Below are positions 12,633-23,769 of a stretch of DNA of 64,000 nucleotides, in pieces (position 1 is the first letter of the stretch; every line of letters starts with the position of its first letter). A program made the position numbers and the translations under genes. The stretch is from Halicephalobus mephisto (Eukaryota; Nematoda; Chromadorea; Rhabditida; Panagrolaimidae): NCBI GenBank assembly GCA_009193035.1, contig SWDT01000007.1:682001-746000 (forward strand), read 5' to 3'. Below the pieces are notes generated by a model, which made no database searches, had not been told where the DNA came from, and saw nothing but the letters and a program-made list of their open reading frames with translations.

Positions 12633-12832
12633 AAATTGGAACTCAGAGTTCAAAATTGAAATTCTAATTTTTCGTGTCAAGACATCTATAAATTTTCTTA
12701 CTGTAAAATATTCTTTCATTTAAGTTGATAAAGTCGGATATCTGGATTTCTGGAATCACAAGGATTTATGGATTTCATCTTAACACGGAAAATTAGAATT
12801 TCGACCTTGAATTTTGAGTTTCGATTTTGATA
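12633..12832. repeat. Imperfect inverted repeat, ~55-bp arms
   Basis: The left arm (12,633-12,687, containing TTGAAATTCTAATTTTTCGT) pairs with the right arm (12,778-12,832, containing ACGGAAAATTAGAATTTCGA). The loop is about 90 bp. No target duplication was recognised. Confidence 0.65.
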
Positions 12833-13360
12833 ATATATAGCACTGAATTTATTTTCGGATTTCCTTCCGGAATTTCGTGAACTTTGAAATGTCCGGTTTT
12901 TCCTGGAATACTCCATCCAAAGTACTTTTTAGAAGCAATTTGGAATAAACATGTCCAATGGGAGAAAATCACGAACAAAAATGAATTATTTTTAGGTTTG
13001 TTTTCAAAGAACAATTAACGTCGAAAAGTTCATTATTAACATGGAATTTCGCGACGGGGGTTGGTTTCATTGTCCTCGGGTTCCTACTGTAAGTACTCCT
13101 ACTCGCATTGAGAAAAGGCTGAATTTGTAATAATTACTACTTTCACGACAGGAACTGAGTTAACGTTTCACATCTTTTACTTCCGATTTCCCAACAAGAC
13201 TCAATCAACAAAATAATTTTCTAGAACAAATCCATCTTAGAATAAACATGTATTCAAACAGCAAAAAATAAAAATAAAAATTAGGGACAAAAATGGATCA
13301 TTTTTAGGGCAATAGATGCGCATTGTTTAAATCACAACGAGGAGGCGGAACTCGTTCTGG

Positions 13361-13640
13361 TTTTCAGGGACTTTCGCGGCGAGAGTTGATTTCATTGTTT
13401 TCAATCACCAGACTCATTCCACTCGCATTTAAAAAATAACCATAATTTTCAGGGACTTTCGCGGCGGGAGTTGATCTCACTGTTTCCAATCACCAGGCTC
13501 ATTCCACTCGCACTTAAAAAACAACTATGGTTTTCAGGGACTTTCGTGGCGGGAGTTGATTTCACTGTTTCCAATCACCAGACTCATTCCACTCGCACTC
13601 AAAAAATAATCATAATTTTCAGGGACTTTCGTGGTAGGAC
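13361..13640. repeat. 85-bp tandem repeat, four copies
   Basis: Copies begin near 13,361, 13,446, 13,531 and 13,616 with TTTTCAGGGACTTTCG, then GGCGGGAGTTGATTTCA, then CCAGACTCATTCCACTCGCA. A diverged fifth copy lies near 13,040-13,110. The rest of 12,833-14,232 holds nothing gene-like. Confidence 0.9.
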
Positions 13641-14232
13641 CTACTTTCCATCCCATGGCATCACCTTATCCTTCTTACCTAAACCAAAAACTTCCAAATT
13701 TTTTTTAAAATTTCAATTTTTTATTTTTTCAACGAAAAACCCAAATTTTAAAGAAAATTCAATAATTTTTTACTTTTTATTTTTTAACAAAAAATTCAGT
13801 AATTTTAAAATGTGACCTTTGACAATTTCCACAGAACCAAAAAACAACAATTTCTGCTTTTTTGAATATTGTTTCTAGTAACAATGAACTACCCAAATAT
13901 TCACGAAAAAAGTAGTGAAAACATGAATATTTTACAATTCCAAATTCCTAAAAAATCAATTTCAAAAATTTCTTAATTACCGTATCCTTTACAGTATACT
14001 ATCAACTTGGGTAATTGTGGTTTGAGATTTAAAATTTCCAATTATGTTTATTCCAAAAATAGAAAAACAGATGGAAATGTATTTTTGGCAATTTTATTAA
14101 TTTTTAAAAAAGTACAATTTTAATACGAAACAGAATCAATTTAAAAAATAGAAAAATCTACTTTTTAAATTTCCAGAGATCCATAAAATCACATTAGTTC
14201 TTTTTTAACCCGTAAAATCCCAAAAATAACTT

Positions 14233-15421
14233 TCATTCAAGCTGTTTTTTGTACTTTTGTACGTAATTGAATCCAACCAGCAGTCTGTCAGAAAAAGATT
14301 CGGGATCAAAACACATGCAAATTGATTGAGGATCTACGAAATCCGGCAATCCTATACAGCGCCGTTCTATCCGGTTGTCAGATCTTCTACTTGCGATTAC
14401 CAATCGTCCATCCTCCAAGGTACACTGAAAACAACGAGATAATTAAAAATTAACGGATATATGTTTTTAGAATTTTTCAGATTTTTTAATTCATAAATTA
14501 TAAACATTTCCAATTTTAAAACAATATTTAACATTAATCAAATTCGAAATAAAAAATTGGCTTTGAAAATGAGTGAATACGAAAAAAAATAAAGTTGACT
14601 TTAGTGGATATATGAAATCCCAAAAACCGAGATAAAGGATTCCATATATCCGTATTTCGAAAATCAATTTTTAATTTCGATTTCAGATTCAGGATTGAAA
14701 AAAGTTGGAAAAATTGAGAAATTAACATCATTAAAAAACAAAATTAACTTTATCTAGTGGATTTATGAAATCCTAAAAAAATGCGATTTTATACATCCTA
14801 ATTTTAGAAATTATATTCCAAGTTTAGGTTTAAATTTTGGATTGGAAAATATTTTAATTTTAAAAATATTCAAATTTTCGAATTTAAAATATTTTTACTT
14901 TTTAGTTTAAAAGTATTTTTATTTTTCGAATTTAAAAATACTTTTACTTTTAAAATTAAAAATATTCAAATTCTCGGATTTAAAAATGCTCAAATTCCCG
15001 AATTTAGATAAATTTTTACTTTTTAAATTTAAAAATACTTTAACTTTTAAAAATTAAAAATATTCAAATTTCCGGATTTAAAAATATTCAAATTTTCGGA
15101 TTTAGAAATATTCAAATTTTTCAATTTAAAAATATTCAAATTTTTGTGTCAGGAAAATGCAAATTAAAATTTTTTTGAATAAAAACAAACCTCCAGGTTA
15201 GTCCGATCGCAGGGCGGAATGTCGAAATACCATACGATATCCTTCTTCATCACATCGTCGACCGAAACTTCCTTTCTGGAGAACTTCGAAGGAGTAACCA
15301 AATCGAATTCAAAATTGTCTTCATTTTTTCTTTTTCTATTCGATCTAACAAATCCAGAATTCACACAGCATCCCGATTTTTGAAATTCATGTTCCATGGG
15401 GTAGTCTACTAGTATGCTCAT
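14233..15421 (-). CDS. Small protein, possible Hsp20/alpha-crystallin fold
   Basis: Two exons, 15,191-15,421 and 14,233-14,424, joined in phase 0 (donor GTTTGT, acceptor TTTTCAG), encode 140 residues. An acceptor-like TATATTTTTAG ends four bases before the ATG, so spliced-leader addition is likely and fixes the start. Residues about 65-130 run D-I-P-P, LEDGRLVIASRR, IGLPDFVDPQSI and LLVGF. This is the strand order of an alpha-crystallin domain, including the L-P-x-x-V-D-P step seen in small heat-shock proteins. The N-terminal half is polar with a KRKNE basic patch. The intron (14,425-15,190) is AT-rich with AAATATTCAAATTTT-type repeats. The gene model is fairly firm; the family call is tentative. 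Confidence 0.62.
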
Positions 15422-16418
15422 CGTTCTAAAAATATAAAACAATAAAAACACGAATTTTTAAATATAAAAAAAAATAAAAAATTTCACGAAATAATCTCGA
15501 CACGAAAATTTTTAAATTTTTAAATATTATAAAAATTAAAAATTTTTACGAAATAATCTCGACACGAATATTTTAGGAAATTCTAGAATTTTTATTGTTA
15601 GATAATTTCGAAATTTACTGGATTCTGGAAGATTTTAGAAATTATTTTTTTATAAAATTCTGAAGATTCTAAAAAAACTTTAAACTTCTAAAGAATCTTT
15701 AAAATTTCATAAAATTCTGGAAAATTTTTAAGAATTTTTTAATTTTTATAAAATTCTGAAGATTCTAAAAAAACTTTAAACTTCTAATTCTTAAAATTTC
15801 ATAAAATTTTGGAACATTTTTAAAAATTTTTAAATACTTTAGAATTTTTCCAAGGGATTCTGAGGAATTCTAGAAATTTTCAGAAGCCTACAAAATTTTT
15901 ATAAAAACTAAAATTCTATAAAATCTATAAAATTCCAACTTTCTAAATTCCCAAAATTTTAAAAATTTTCAAATTCTAAAAATTTAAAAAAGAACATTTT
16001 TGAAATTTCAGAAGTCCTCAGAATCTCTCGCAGGATTCTGGAAACTTCTAAGACATCCCAAAATATCCCGACAAATTTTACGAATTTTTAAATTTAAAAA
16101 AAAAATAAAACATATTCGACGAAAAAAACACGAAAGAAAATTCTCGAACTTGTCCGAACTGCCAGGTTGTCCTTTTTTCGCAAGTTCAGAACCCAGTCTT
16201 CAGTTTAAAAATATAAATAAATAAATAAATAAAAACAGAAATTTTAAAAATAAAAAAAATTAACGACTTCGTGGAGATCGAATTTTTGGAATTTTCGGGA
16301 AAATTCTCGAAAATCAAAGGTCCCGAAGCGAAAAACGACCCGCGCGGTTCGTAGATGTTCTTCTTCAAAATTCTGAAATCCGTTTTTTAATTTTATTTCC
16401 TATTAAATTATTCTAAAA
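15422..16418. other. Intergenic region between Hsp20-like gene and bub-3
   Basis: AT-rich GATTCTGGAAAATTTT-type repeats, with the motif ATCTCGACACGAA twice (15,494 and 15,554). A short GC-rich island at 16,318-16,350 (GACCCGCGCGG), about 80 bp upstream of the bub-3 ATG, may be part of that gene's promoter. Confidence 0.45.
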
Positions 16419-17568
16419 ATGGCCCAACCTCATTATGTAGCATCCGCTAATGAGTTTCCGATCGCCATGAAGCTTACCCATGGCGTCACGAAAGTCCAGG
16501 TTTGAAGTTTCGAAATTTAAAATTTAATCCTATTTCTCAATCCTCTTTTCAGTTCGCAAATGACCCTATGCACAGGTTCCTCGGTGTTTCGACTTGGGAC
16601 GGTTTTGTGAAAATCCTGGATGTCCAGAATCCGAATTCTCCAGGCGACAAACGGAACCAGTACCACCACAAGCCAGTTTTGTCTTTTACTTTCATGGCAA
16701 GTGTGTTTCATATATCAATTTCAATCCAAGCCTTTCCAGGGAAACGCTGAATGTATTGTCAGTGGAGATTCTGCCGGAAATGTGAAGAAATACGACATCG
16801 AAACAGGCAGGGACGCGTCTATGGGTCGTCACGAGAGCGCTGTGCGGTGTTTGGAGTACAGTCCCCTCATGCATTGGGCCGTTTCTGGAGGTTGGGACAA
16901 GTTGATGAAGCTCTGGGATGTCAGAACCAGCATGCCTGTCCATGCTACAGAACTAGACGACAAAGTGTACGCCATGGCGACTTCTGACTACAAAGCCGTC
17001 GTTGGAACCAGCGACCGGAGGATCATTGTTTACGATCTGAGGAATACGAAAGGACCTCTGCAAAACAGAGAATCTCCTTTAAAGGTTTGCTTGGCTAAAT
17101 TCATGCGTTTATTTCTTTTTTCAGTACCAGACCCGGTCTATCCGGTGTTTCCCAGACGGACAAGGATTCGTCATGTCCTCAATCGAAGGCAGGGTCGCCG
17201 TTGAATACTTTGATCTCAATCCCGATGTCCAGAAGAACAAATACGCTTTCAAGTGCCACAGACAGAAAGTGGAAAACAGCGAATTCATCTACCCTGTGAA
17301 CGCCATAGCCTTCCATCCAGTTTACAACAGCTTTGCCACAGGAGGATCAGATGGATTGGTCAATGTTTGGGATCCAGAAAACAGAAAACGCTTATGCCAA
17401 TTGAGGAAATTCAACACGTCTGTCGTTTCCCTGGATTTCAGCGCTGACGGTCTCTACATCGCCTTGGGGACGACCTACATGTACGAAAGCGACACACATC
17501 CTGCTCCTATTCCGGAGCCAGAGGTGATGGTGAGGAAAGTGACTGATTTTGAAGTCAAACCAAAATAA
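16419..17568 (+). CDS. bub-3: Mitotic checkpoint WD40 protein BUB3
   Basis: Four exons (16,419-16,499; 16,553-16,696; 16,740-17,084; 17,125-17,568), all phase 0, encode 337 residues; human BUB3 has 328. Diagnostic stretches include GSDGLVNVWDP, YQTRSIRCFPDGQGF, SSIEGRVAVEYFD, YAFKCHR and YPVNAIAFHP. They match BUB3 rather than its paralogue RAE1 (SIEGRVAVEY, then KCHR). BUB3 is a seven-blade propeller that binds BUB1/BUBR1-type kinases at kinetochores and delays anaphase. Exon 2 ends at an unusual GC donor (ATG then GCAAGT) with a 43-nt intron. The other introns are 40-53 nt. The stop lies 79 bp from the convergent PiT gene. Confidence 0.96.
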
Positions 17569-17586
17569 CTTGTTTCGTGATCTCTG

Positions 17587-17600
17587 TTTATTACAATAAA
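17587..17600. terminator. Back-to-back polyadenylation signals for bub-3 and PiT-A
   Basis: AATAAA on the plus strand (17,595-17,600) serves bub-3. TTTATT at 17,587-17,592 is AATAAA on the minus strand and serves the PiT gene. Only two bases separate them, and each lies within 30-60 nt of its own stop codon, so the two 3' UTRs probably overlap. Confidence 0.75.
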
Positions 17601-17647
17601 ACAACAGTGTTCGAAATTACCCGTTTTGAAATCCTCGATCACACGAA

Positions 17648-20600
17648 TCAGACGGTCATACGCAGAAGCAACATCAAGAGAGCCGATATGCCTCCGGACA
17701 CTGGGAGCGTGACGATCCAGGAGAGCGCGACGTTCCGGAAGAGCTTCCAATCGATCCCTTTGCCGGATTTTATCGTACCGACGAAAACGACGGATCCTAC
17801 GAGACAATGTGTGGTTGAGATCGGGATTCCGACTTTGGAAGCTAGAAGTGCAGTTACGGCAGCACCGAATTCTATGCAGAATCCGGAAGCTGGATGAATA
17901 TGGGCCATGTCTTGACTGGAAAGTTTTAAGTTAAGGAATTTTGGAAAATTGGAATTACCCGACTGTTCTGATTACTCTGTGACCGAGAATCCAGAGACCG
18001 ACACAGATGGCGAGTACTCCGTAGAGGAGAACGGTTATTGGGGTTTCGGATTTTTGTTCGACGGAATGATCGACGTAAATGGCGTATATGGCAGCCAGAG
18101 GCGCAATGGCGTTACTGTAATTTTTCTGCATTAATAGGAAATTAAAACTTAAAATTTCAGATTTTAGAGTTTTAAGAAAATTTTAATTTTTAAGAATTTT
18201 AAAGAAATTTCAGATTTTAAAAATTTAAGGAAATTCAAATTTTTAAGAATCTTTAATTTTAAAAATTTTAATCTTTAAGAATTTTTAATTTTAAAAAAAT
18301 TTTAAATTAAGAATTTTGAAAAAATTTTTAATTTTAAATTGAGAATTTAAATTTTAAGAATTTTGAAAAAATTTTAAATTAAGAATTTTAAAGAATTTTA
18401 AAAAAATTTTATATTTTTAAGAATTTTAGATTGAGAATTTATATTTTAAGAATTTTGAAAAAATTTTAAATTAAGAATTTTAAAGAATTTTAAAAAAATT
18501 TTATATTTTTAAGAATTTTAGATTAAGAATTTAAATTTTTAAGAATTTTGAAAAAATTTTAAATTAAGAATTTTTAAAGAATTTTAAAAAAATTTTATAT
18601 TTTAAAAAAAATTTTATATTTTTAAGAATTTTAAATTTTAAATTAAGAATTTTGAAAAAATTTTAAATTTTAGATTGAGAATTTAAATTTTAAGAATTTT
18701 GAAAAAATTTTAAATTAAGAATTTTTAAAGAATTTTAAAAAAATTTTATATTTTTAAGAATTTTAAATTGAGAATTTATATTTTAAGAATTTTGAAAAAA
18801 TTTTAAATTAAGAATTTTTAAAGAATTTTAAAAAAATTTTATATTTTTAAGAATTTTAAATTGAGAATTTAAATTTTAAGAATTTTTAAAGAATTTTAAA
18901 AAATTTTTATATTTTTAAGAATTTTAAATTGAGAATTTATATTTTAAGAATTTTGAAAACTTACGCGACGTCGTTGGCTCCGTGAGCGAAGCCGGCGAAA
19001 CAGGCGGTGAAGACTTGGATGGAGCTGAATAGTCTCAAAGTTTTTTTGTCTTCTTCTCGTTGTCTTACGGGGAAAAACCACTTGATAAATTCCTTCGGTT
19101 TTGATGAAAATTTTTGTTTTTCGGTTTTTGTTCCGATTTCGATGACGGATTTTGGATTTGTAAAATTTTCAACAGAAACAATTTTATTTGTTTCATTGCC
19201 TAAGGGCATATTTATAGTATTTTTTGTTTTTTGGATTTTGTTTGAAGCTTCAATTACAGTACTCGGAACAATGGAGACTTCTGAATTCTCTGTTTTTTCG
19301 ATCCACTTCACAACTCTAGGTTTCGCGATAAATTGAAAAATCAAACCAGCGGCCAAACCGACGATCAGACTGATCAGGAAAGCCACCCACAGGGGCACCG
19401 AATGCAGGCCCAAAACTGAAAAAATCTCAATATTAAAAGTTACAAAAAAATTTTAAATTTTCGACAATCTTGTTTTTTTTTTTGAATTCTAGAAAATTTT
19501 TGAAAAATTTGAAATTTTTTGAAATTCTAAGATCTTCAATGAGATTCTGAAAAGGTTTTATGGAATTTTGGAAGATTTCAGAAGTTTCTGGAAGTTCTTC
19601 TTGAATTCAGAAAAGCTCTTTTTGAAGTTCTAGAAAGTTTCGGAATCTTCTTAAGGAAATGTAGAAGGTTTCAGAATCTTTTTAGAAGAGTCTAGAAGGT
19701 TTTAGAATCTTTATAAAGAAATCTAGAAGGTTTTAGAGTCTTCTTAGAGGAATCTAGAAGGTTTCAGAATCTTTTTAGAGAAATCTAGAAGGTTTCAGAA
19801 TCTTCTTAGAAGAGTCTAGAAGGTTTCAGAATCTTCATAAGGAAATGTAGAAGGTTTCAGAATCTTTTTAGAGAAATCTAGAAGGTTCCAGAATCTTCTT
19901 AGAAGAGTCTAGAAGGTTTCAGAATCTTTTTAGAGAAATCTAGAAAGTTCCAGAATCTTCTTTGAAGAGTCTAGAAGATTTCAGAATCTTCCATTGAATT
20001 CTAAACAGCTTTAAAATTTTTATCAAATTTGTCTTTTGATTTTAAAAAATTCAGAAAGTTTCTACGAAATTTTGAATCTCAAAGTTCTACTGGATTCTGA
20101 AAAATTTGAAAATTTTGAAATTTTAGAAAACTACTCCAGTACGTGGGCAATAATCACATCTTGTTTTTCGTTTGCTTATCAAAATTATTTTTGGATGAAG
20201 GTTAAAGAAAATAATCAATTTTTGTTTACATTACTCTAGTCAACTGTACGACACTTGTCCTCTTTTTAGTAAGGTTTATCTCGTTTTTTTTGTTTTTTTT
20301 TAAATTATCCTAATGATATTGACTTGACTTAATATAGTAAATAAAAACTTTCGAAACTAACACGGATCAAAGAGGACAAATGCCTTTGGGGAGGAAGTAT
20401 CTTCAGAAAAGACCTGTTTCTAAAACGAAAAGTTGCTGAGGAGCAAATGCCGGGGAGACGAAAATTTTTGAAAAATAATTGTTTCTTGGAGAAAAAATCA
20501 CTGAGAAACAAATATCCTTAAAGACGAAATATCTCTGGGAAAAACTTTCTCCAGAAGGGAAATATCCTTGGGGAGGAAGAATCCTTATGGAAGAACTCTC

Positions 20601-22874
20601 TCTAAGAAAGAAGTATTCTGAAGAAAAATTTTCTAAGGAAGAAATATCTCTAGAAAGAACTTTCTTCAGAGGGAAATGTTTTTAGGAAGGAAGAATCCTT
20701 ATGGAAGAACTCTCTCTAAGGAGGAAGTATTCTGAAGAAAAATTTTCTAAGGAAGAAATATCTTTAGGAAGAACTTTCTCCAGAGGGAAAATGCCTTTGA
20801 GGAGGAACTCTCTAAGGAGGAAGTATTCTGAAGGAAAATTTTCTAAGGAAAAAATATCTCTGGAAAGAACTTTCTCCAGAGGAAAATGTTTATAGGAAGG
20901 AAGAATCCTTATGGAAGAACTTTAAGGAAGAAGTATTCTGAAGAAAAATTTTCTAAGGAAAAAATATCTCTAGGAAGAACTTTCTCCTGAAGCGAAATGC
21001 CTTTGGGGAGGAAGAATTCCTGGGGAGGAACTCTCTCTAAAGGAGAAATACCCTAAGGAGGAAATACCGTACCTTTGGATCCTTGGTAACTGACGGCGAA
21101 GGCATTGAAGGCCAAACAGAAGAAGTAAAATATCGGCAAGACCTTCAATCCGGATTGCAGGGGATTTTCTTTTCGAAGAACTATGTGATCCACGAGGATA
21201 TACAGTAATCCAGATATTATACCAGATAGGACGGGGGATATGACCCAAGATGAAACTATTTGGATTACCTTCATCCAGTATATCCCTTGGAATCCCTTCA
21301 TGACGATCGAGAACCCCAATGTGGCCCCGACTATACTGTGGGTGGTCGATACAGGCATCTTGGCTACTGTAGCTATCAACAACCACACAGCACCTCCTCC
21401 GAGGAGAGCCACCTCCCCCACCATCAGGACCTTTGGGGTGTCCCGGTAGAGGTCTATGTCGACCACCATCTTCCGCATCGTGTCCGTCACGTTGTATCCT
21501 GCAAGTTTTAAAATTAGTTTTTTCATAATTATTCAAAATCTCAAAAACAACAACTTTTAAGGAATTCAAAAGTCTTCCAAAACAAACTTATTCAGGTCCT
21601 TCAGGTTGGTTCAGGTCCTGTCGGAATTTTCCTAAGAAAAAAGACCTTCCAGTTAGGTCCTTTATGTCAAGTTTAGATCTTACAAAATATTTAACTTTTT
21701 TCTTGCACTCTATATTTAGGTCTTTTCAGGCCCGTTTAGGCTCTTCTAGGTCCTTTTATAAAAGCAGACCTTCCAGTTAGGTCTTTCAGGTCAAGTTTAG
21801 ATCTTACAGAATATTCTACTTTTTTCTTGAATTCTATATTTAGGTCTTTTCAGGCCCGTTTAGGCCCTTCTAGATTCTTTTGAAATTTTTTTGTATAGCT
21901 GAGCCGTTGATTTGAATGTTTTTGACTAGACAGGAATGTTCGAAAACAGTCGTCGTTCTTATCGCACTCGTGCACTTTAATTTTGGCGGTTTTTACACTA
22001 ATCCAGACTCTTTCCAAATAATCAGTTGTATTCTTGCACCTACGCATTTTAATTTAAATCTTTTGGATCATGCTTCAGGTTTCTTAAGAAATCAATATTC
22101 TTCTTTTAGCATATATCCTTAATTAGATCCTGCAGGCTGGTCTAGGTCCTTCCAGACCCGTCTATATTCCCCGTACCTATCGTTAAGGTCCTCTAGCTTA
22201 AACCTGGAGATTGTAGAACATCTTAAAGACCTCCTCTCACTTTGTATCCAGGTACTTTAGGCTGGTCTAGGTCCTTCCAGACCATTCTACATTCGAATGT
22301 TCCTAGTTAAGGTCTGTTAAACTAGGTCTAGAGCTTCTGAGACATCTTAAAGACCTCCTCTCACTCTTATTTAAGTCCTTTAGGTTGATTTAGGTCCTCC
22401 CAGCTCATTCTGGATCCTTCGTGCTGCAGATTGAGATGTTCTCAGACTACCTTAGATCTCCGGAAACCAATCCAGAAGTACACAACCCAACTCCCCAGTC
22501 AATGGACAACATCCCAAAGCGGCCTGGCTTTATACTGTATCTAATTCATATAAAACAAACGTTATTTTTTCACTTTTTCGTATATTAATTATGTCAGGGA
22601 TTTTATAATTTTTAAAAATTAACCAACCTACTAGGACAGCTCCTAAGGTCTCGAATATACAGGCCAGGACGTAGGCTGTCTTCAGCCCGAGGGCTTTCGA
22701 CCCGACAGAAGTCCCGAAAGTATTGGCCACGTCGTTCGCTCCCATACCGAATCCGAGAATAAAAGCCAAAATTGCTCCGACGACGAGGATCCAGATGACA
22801 CTGTGGTGGAAAGACGACAAAGATTCCGTCGTCGTCATTAAAGCCGATATTGTTGATGAAATTGTCGATGACAT
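17648..22874 (-). CDS. Sodium-dependent phosphate transporter, PiT family (copy A)
   Basis: Five exons (22,628-22,874; 21,073-21,498; 18,965-19,415; 17,959-18,114; 17,648-17,915) splice with matching phases 1, 1, 2, 2 into 515 residues. The duplicated PiT signature is clear: [17 protein letters not shown] and [14 protein letters not shown] in the N-half, [16 protein letters not shown] and [11 protein letters not shown] in the C-half. Between them lies a long polar cytosolic loop (exon 3). About ten hydrophobic segments are visible. The protein imports inorganic phosphate with Na+ at the plasma membrane. It is homologous to C. elegans pitr genes and to SLC20A1/2. An acceptor ATTTTTTAG sits 10 nt upstream of the ATG, suggesting trans-splicing. 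It is a tandem relative of the gene at 30,254, but three of its intron positions differ. Confidence 0.95.
18115..18964 (-). repeat. PiT-A intron 4: A/T-tract periodic repeat
   Basis: About 12 units of TTAAGAATTTTGAAAAAATT and TTTTAAATTAAGAATTTT, with A-runs and T-runs spaced close to the DNA helical repeat. This resembles the periodic An/Tn clusters described in C. elegans introns. Confidence 0.7.
19416..21072 (-). repeat. PiT-A intron 3: HSE-like array plus a ~110-bp tandem array
   Basis: 19,560-19,990 is a ~60-bp array of TCTAGAAGGTTTCAGAATCT-type units. 20,500-21,060 is a second tandem array built from GGAGGAAGTATTCTGAAG, AAAATTTTCTAAGGAAG and AGAACTTTCTCCAGAGG. Plus-strand frames at 20,479-20,895 are repeat-encoded. 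Confidence 0.85.
21499..22627 (-). repeat. PiT-A intron 1: AGGTCCTT-rich repeats and a segment shared with PiT-B
   Basis: 21,580-22,440 is rich in TTTAGGCTGGTCTAGGTCC-type units. 22,132-22,605 is nearly identical to 30,936-31,412 in intron 2 of the other PiT gene, and the last 250 bp differ at only a handful of positions. 21,900-22,060 is non-repetitive. Confidence 0.9.
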
Positions 22875-23659
22875 TTTTCAAAAACTAAAAAATAATTAAA
22901 ATATTAAATTTTACATAAATTATTAAAATTTTTTGCAAAATAATCCCGACACGAATTTTCAAAATTGAAGATTTTAAGTATTTTTCTGAAAAATTATAAA
23001 ATTTTTCAAAAATTTCAAAAATTTTAAAGGATTCTAAAAAGTTCCAGAATTTTTAAATTTTTTGTGAATTCTAAAATTTTCAGAATCTTCCAATGGATTC
23101 TGGAGGATTCTAGAAGTTTTATAATAATTTTTAAAAAATTCTAAAAAGTTCCAGAATTTTAAAATTTTTTATAAATTCTAAAATTTAAAAAAATTTTTAG
23201 AATCCAGAATTTTTCAGTTTTCAGAATCTTCCAATGGATTCTGGAGGATTCTAAAAATTTTATAAAAATTCTAAAAAATTCTAAAAAGTTCCAAAATTTT
23301 AAAATTTTCTGTGACTTCTAAAATTTTCAAAAATTCCGAAATTTCTCAGAATCCAAAATTTTTCAGTTTTCAGAATCTTCAAAAATTTTTCAATGGATTC
23401 TGGAAAATTCTAGAAGTTTTATAAAAATTCTAAAAAATTCTAAAATTTTAAAATTCTTATAAATTCTAAAATTTTTAAAAATTCCAAAATTTTTCAAAAA
23501 ATTTGATTTCGAAAATTTACCGTAATTTTAAATTTTACATAATTTGAAAAATCGAAAAATCCAAAGGTCAAAAACAAATTATTCATCAAATTCAATAAAA
23601 ATGAATCATTTTTTAAAAAATATTTATCGTAAAATTTCGATCAAATTTGATCTTCGTTA
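22875..23659. repeat. GAATCTTCCAATGGATTCTG repeats upstream of PiT-A
   Basis: Four to five imperfect units of roughly 120 bp with CAGAATCTTCCAATGG, TCTGGAGGATTCTA and AAAAAGTTCCAGAA. No coding potential. Confidence 0.7.
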
Positions 23660-23755
23660 TTGAGGAAGTCAGGAAGAAGGGCCTATTTAAAGGCCGAGGA
23701 ACCGGAGTAGGGGCTCCTGCAAAAGCACCAAGCCCCGCCCATCTTTGATAAAATT
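23660..23755 (-). promoter_or_regulatory. Candidate core promoter of PiT-A
   Basis: A GC-rich island in otherwise AT-rich repeats. Read on the minus strand it contains ATGGGCGGGGCTTGG (a GC box), then about 45 bp later GGCCTTTAAATAGGCC, a TATA-like element inside a small palindrome. It lies about 800 bp upstream of the PiT-A ATG on the right strand. No transcript evidence. Confidence 0.4.
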
Positions 23756-23769
23756 TCGTTTTTTCTTTT

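Noticed and set aside
13040..13090. Possible exon with ATG and GTAAGT donor
   Set aside because: It is a diverged copy of the 85-bp repeat at 13,361-13,640.
16419..17568. RAE1 / nucleoporin identity for the WD40 gene
   Set aside because: Sequence words such as SSIEGRVAVEYFD, YAFKCHR and the KVTDFEVKPK tail match BUB3 better; both are related propellers.
20479..20895. Two plus-strand ORFs rich in Glu, Lys and Ser
   Set aside because: They lie in a PiT-A intron and follow the tandem array exactly.
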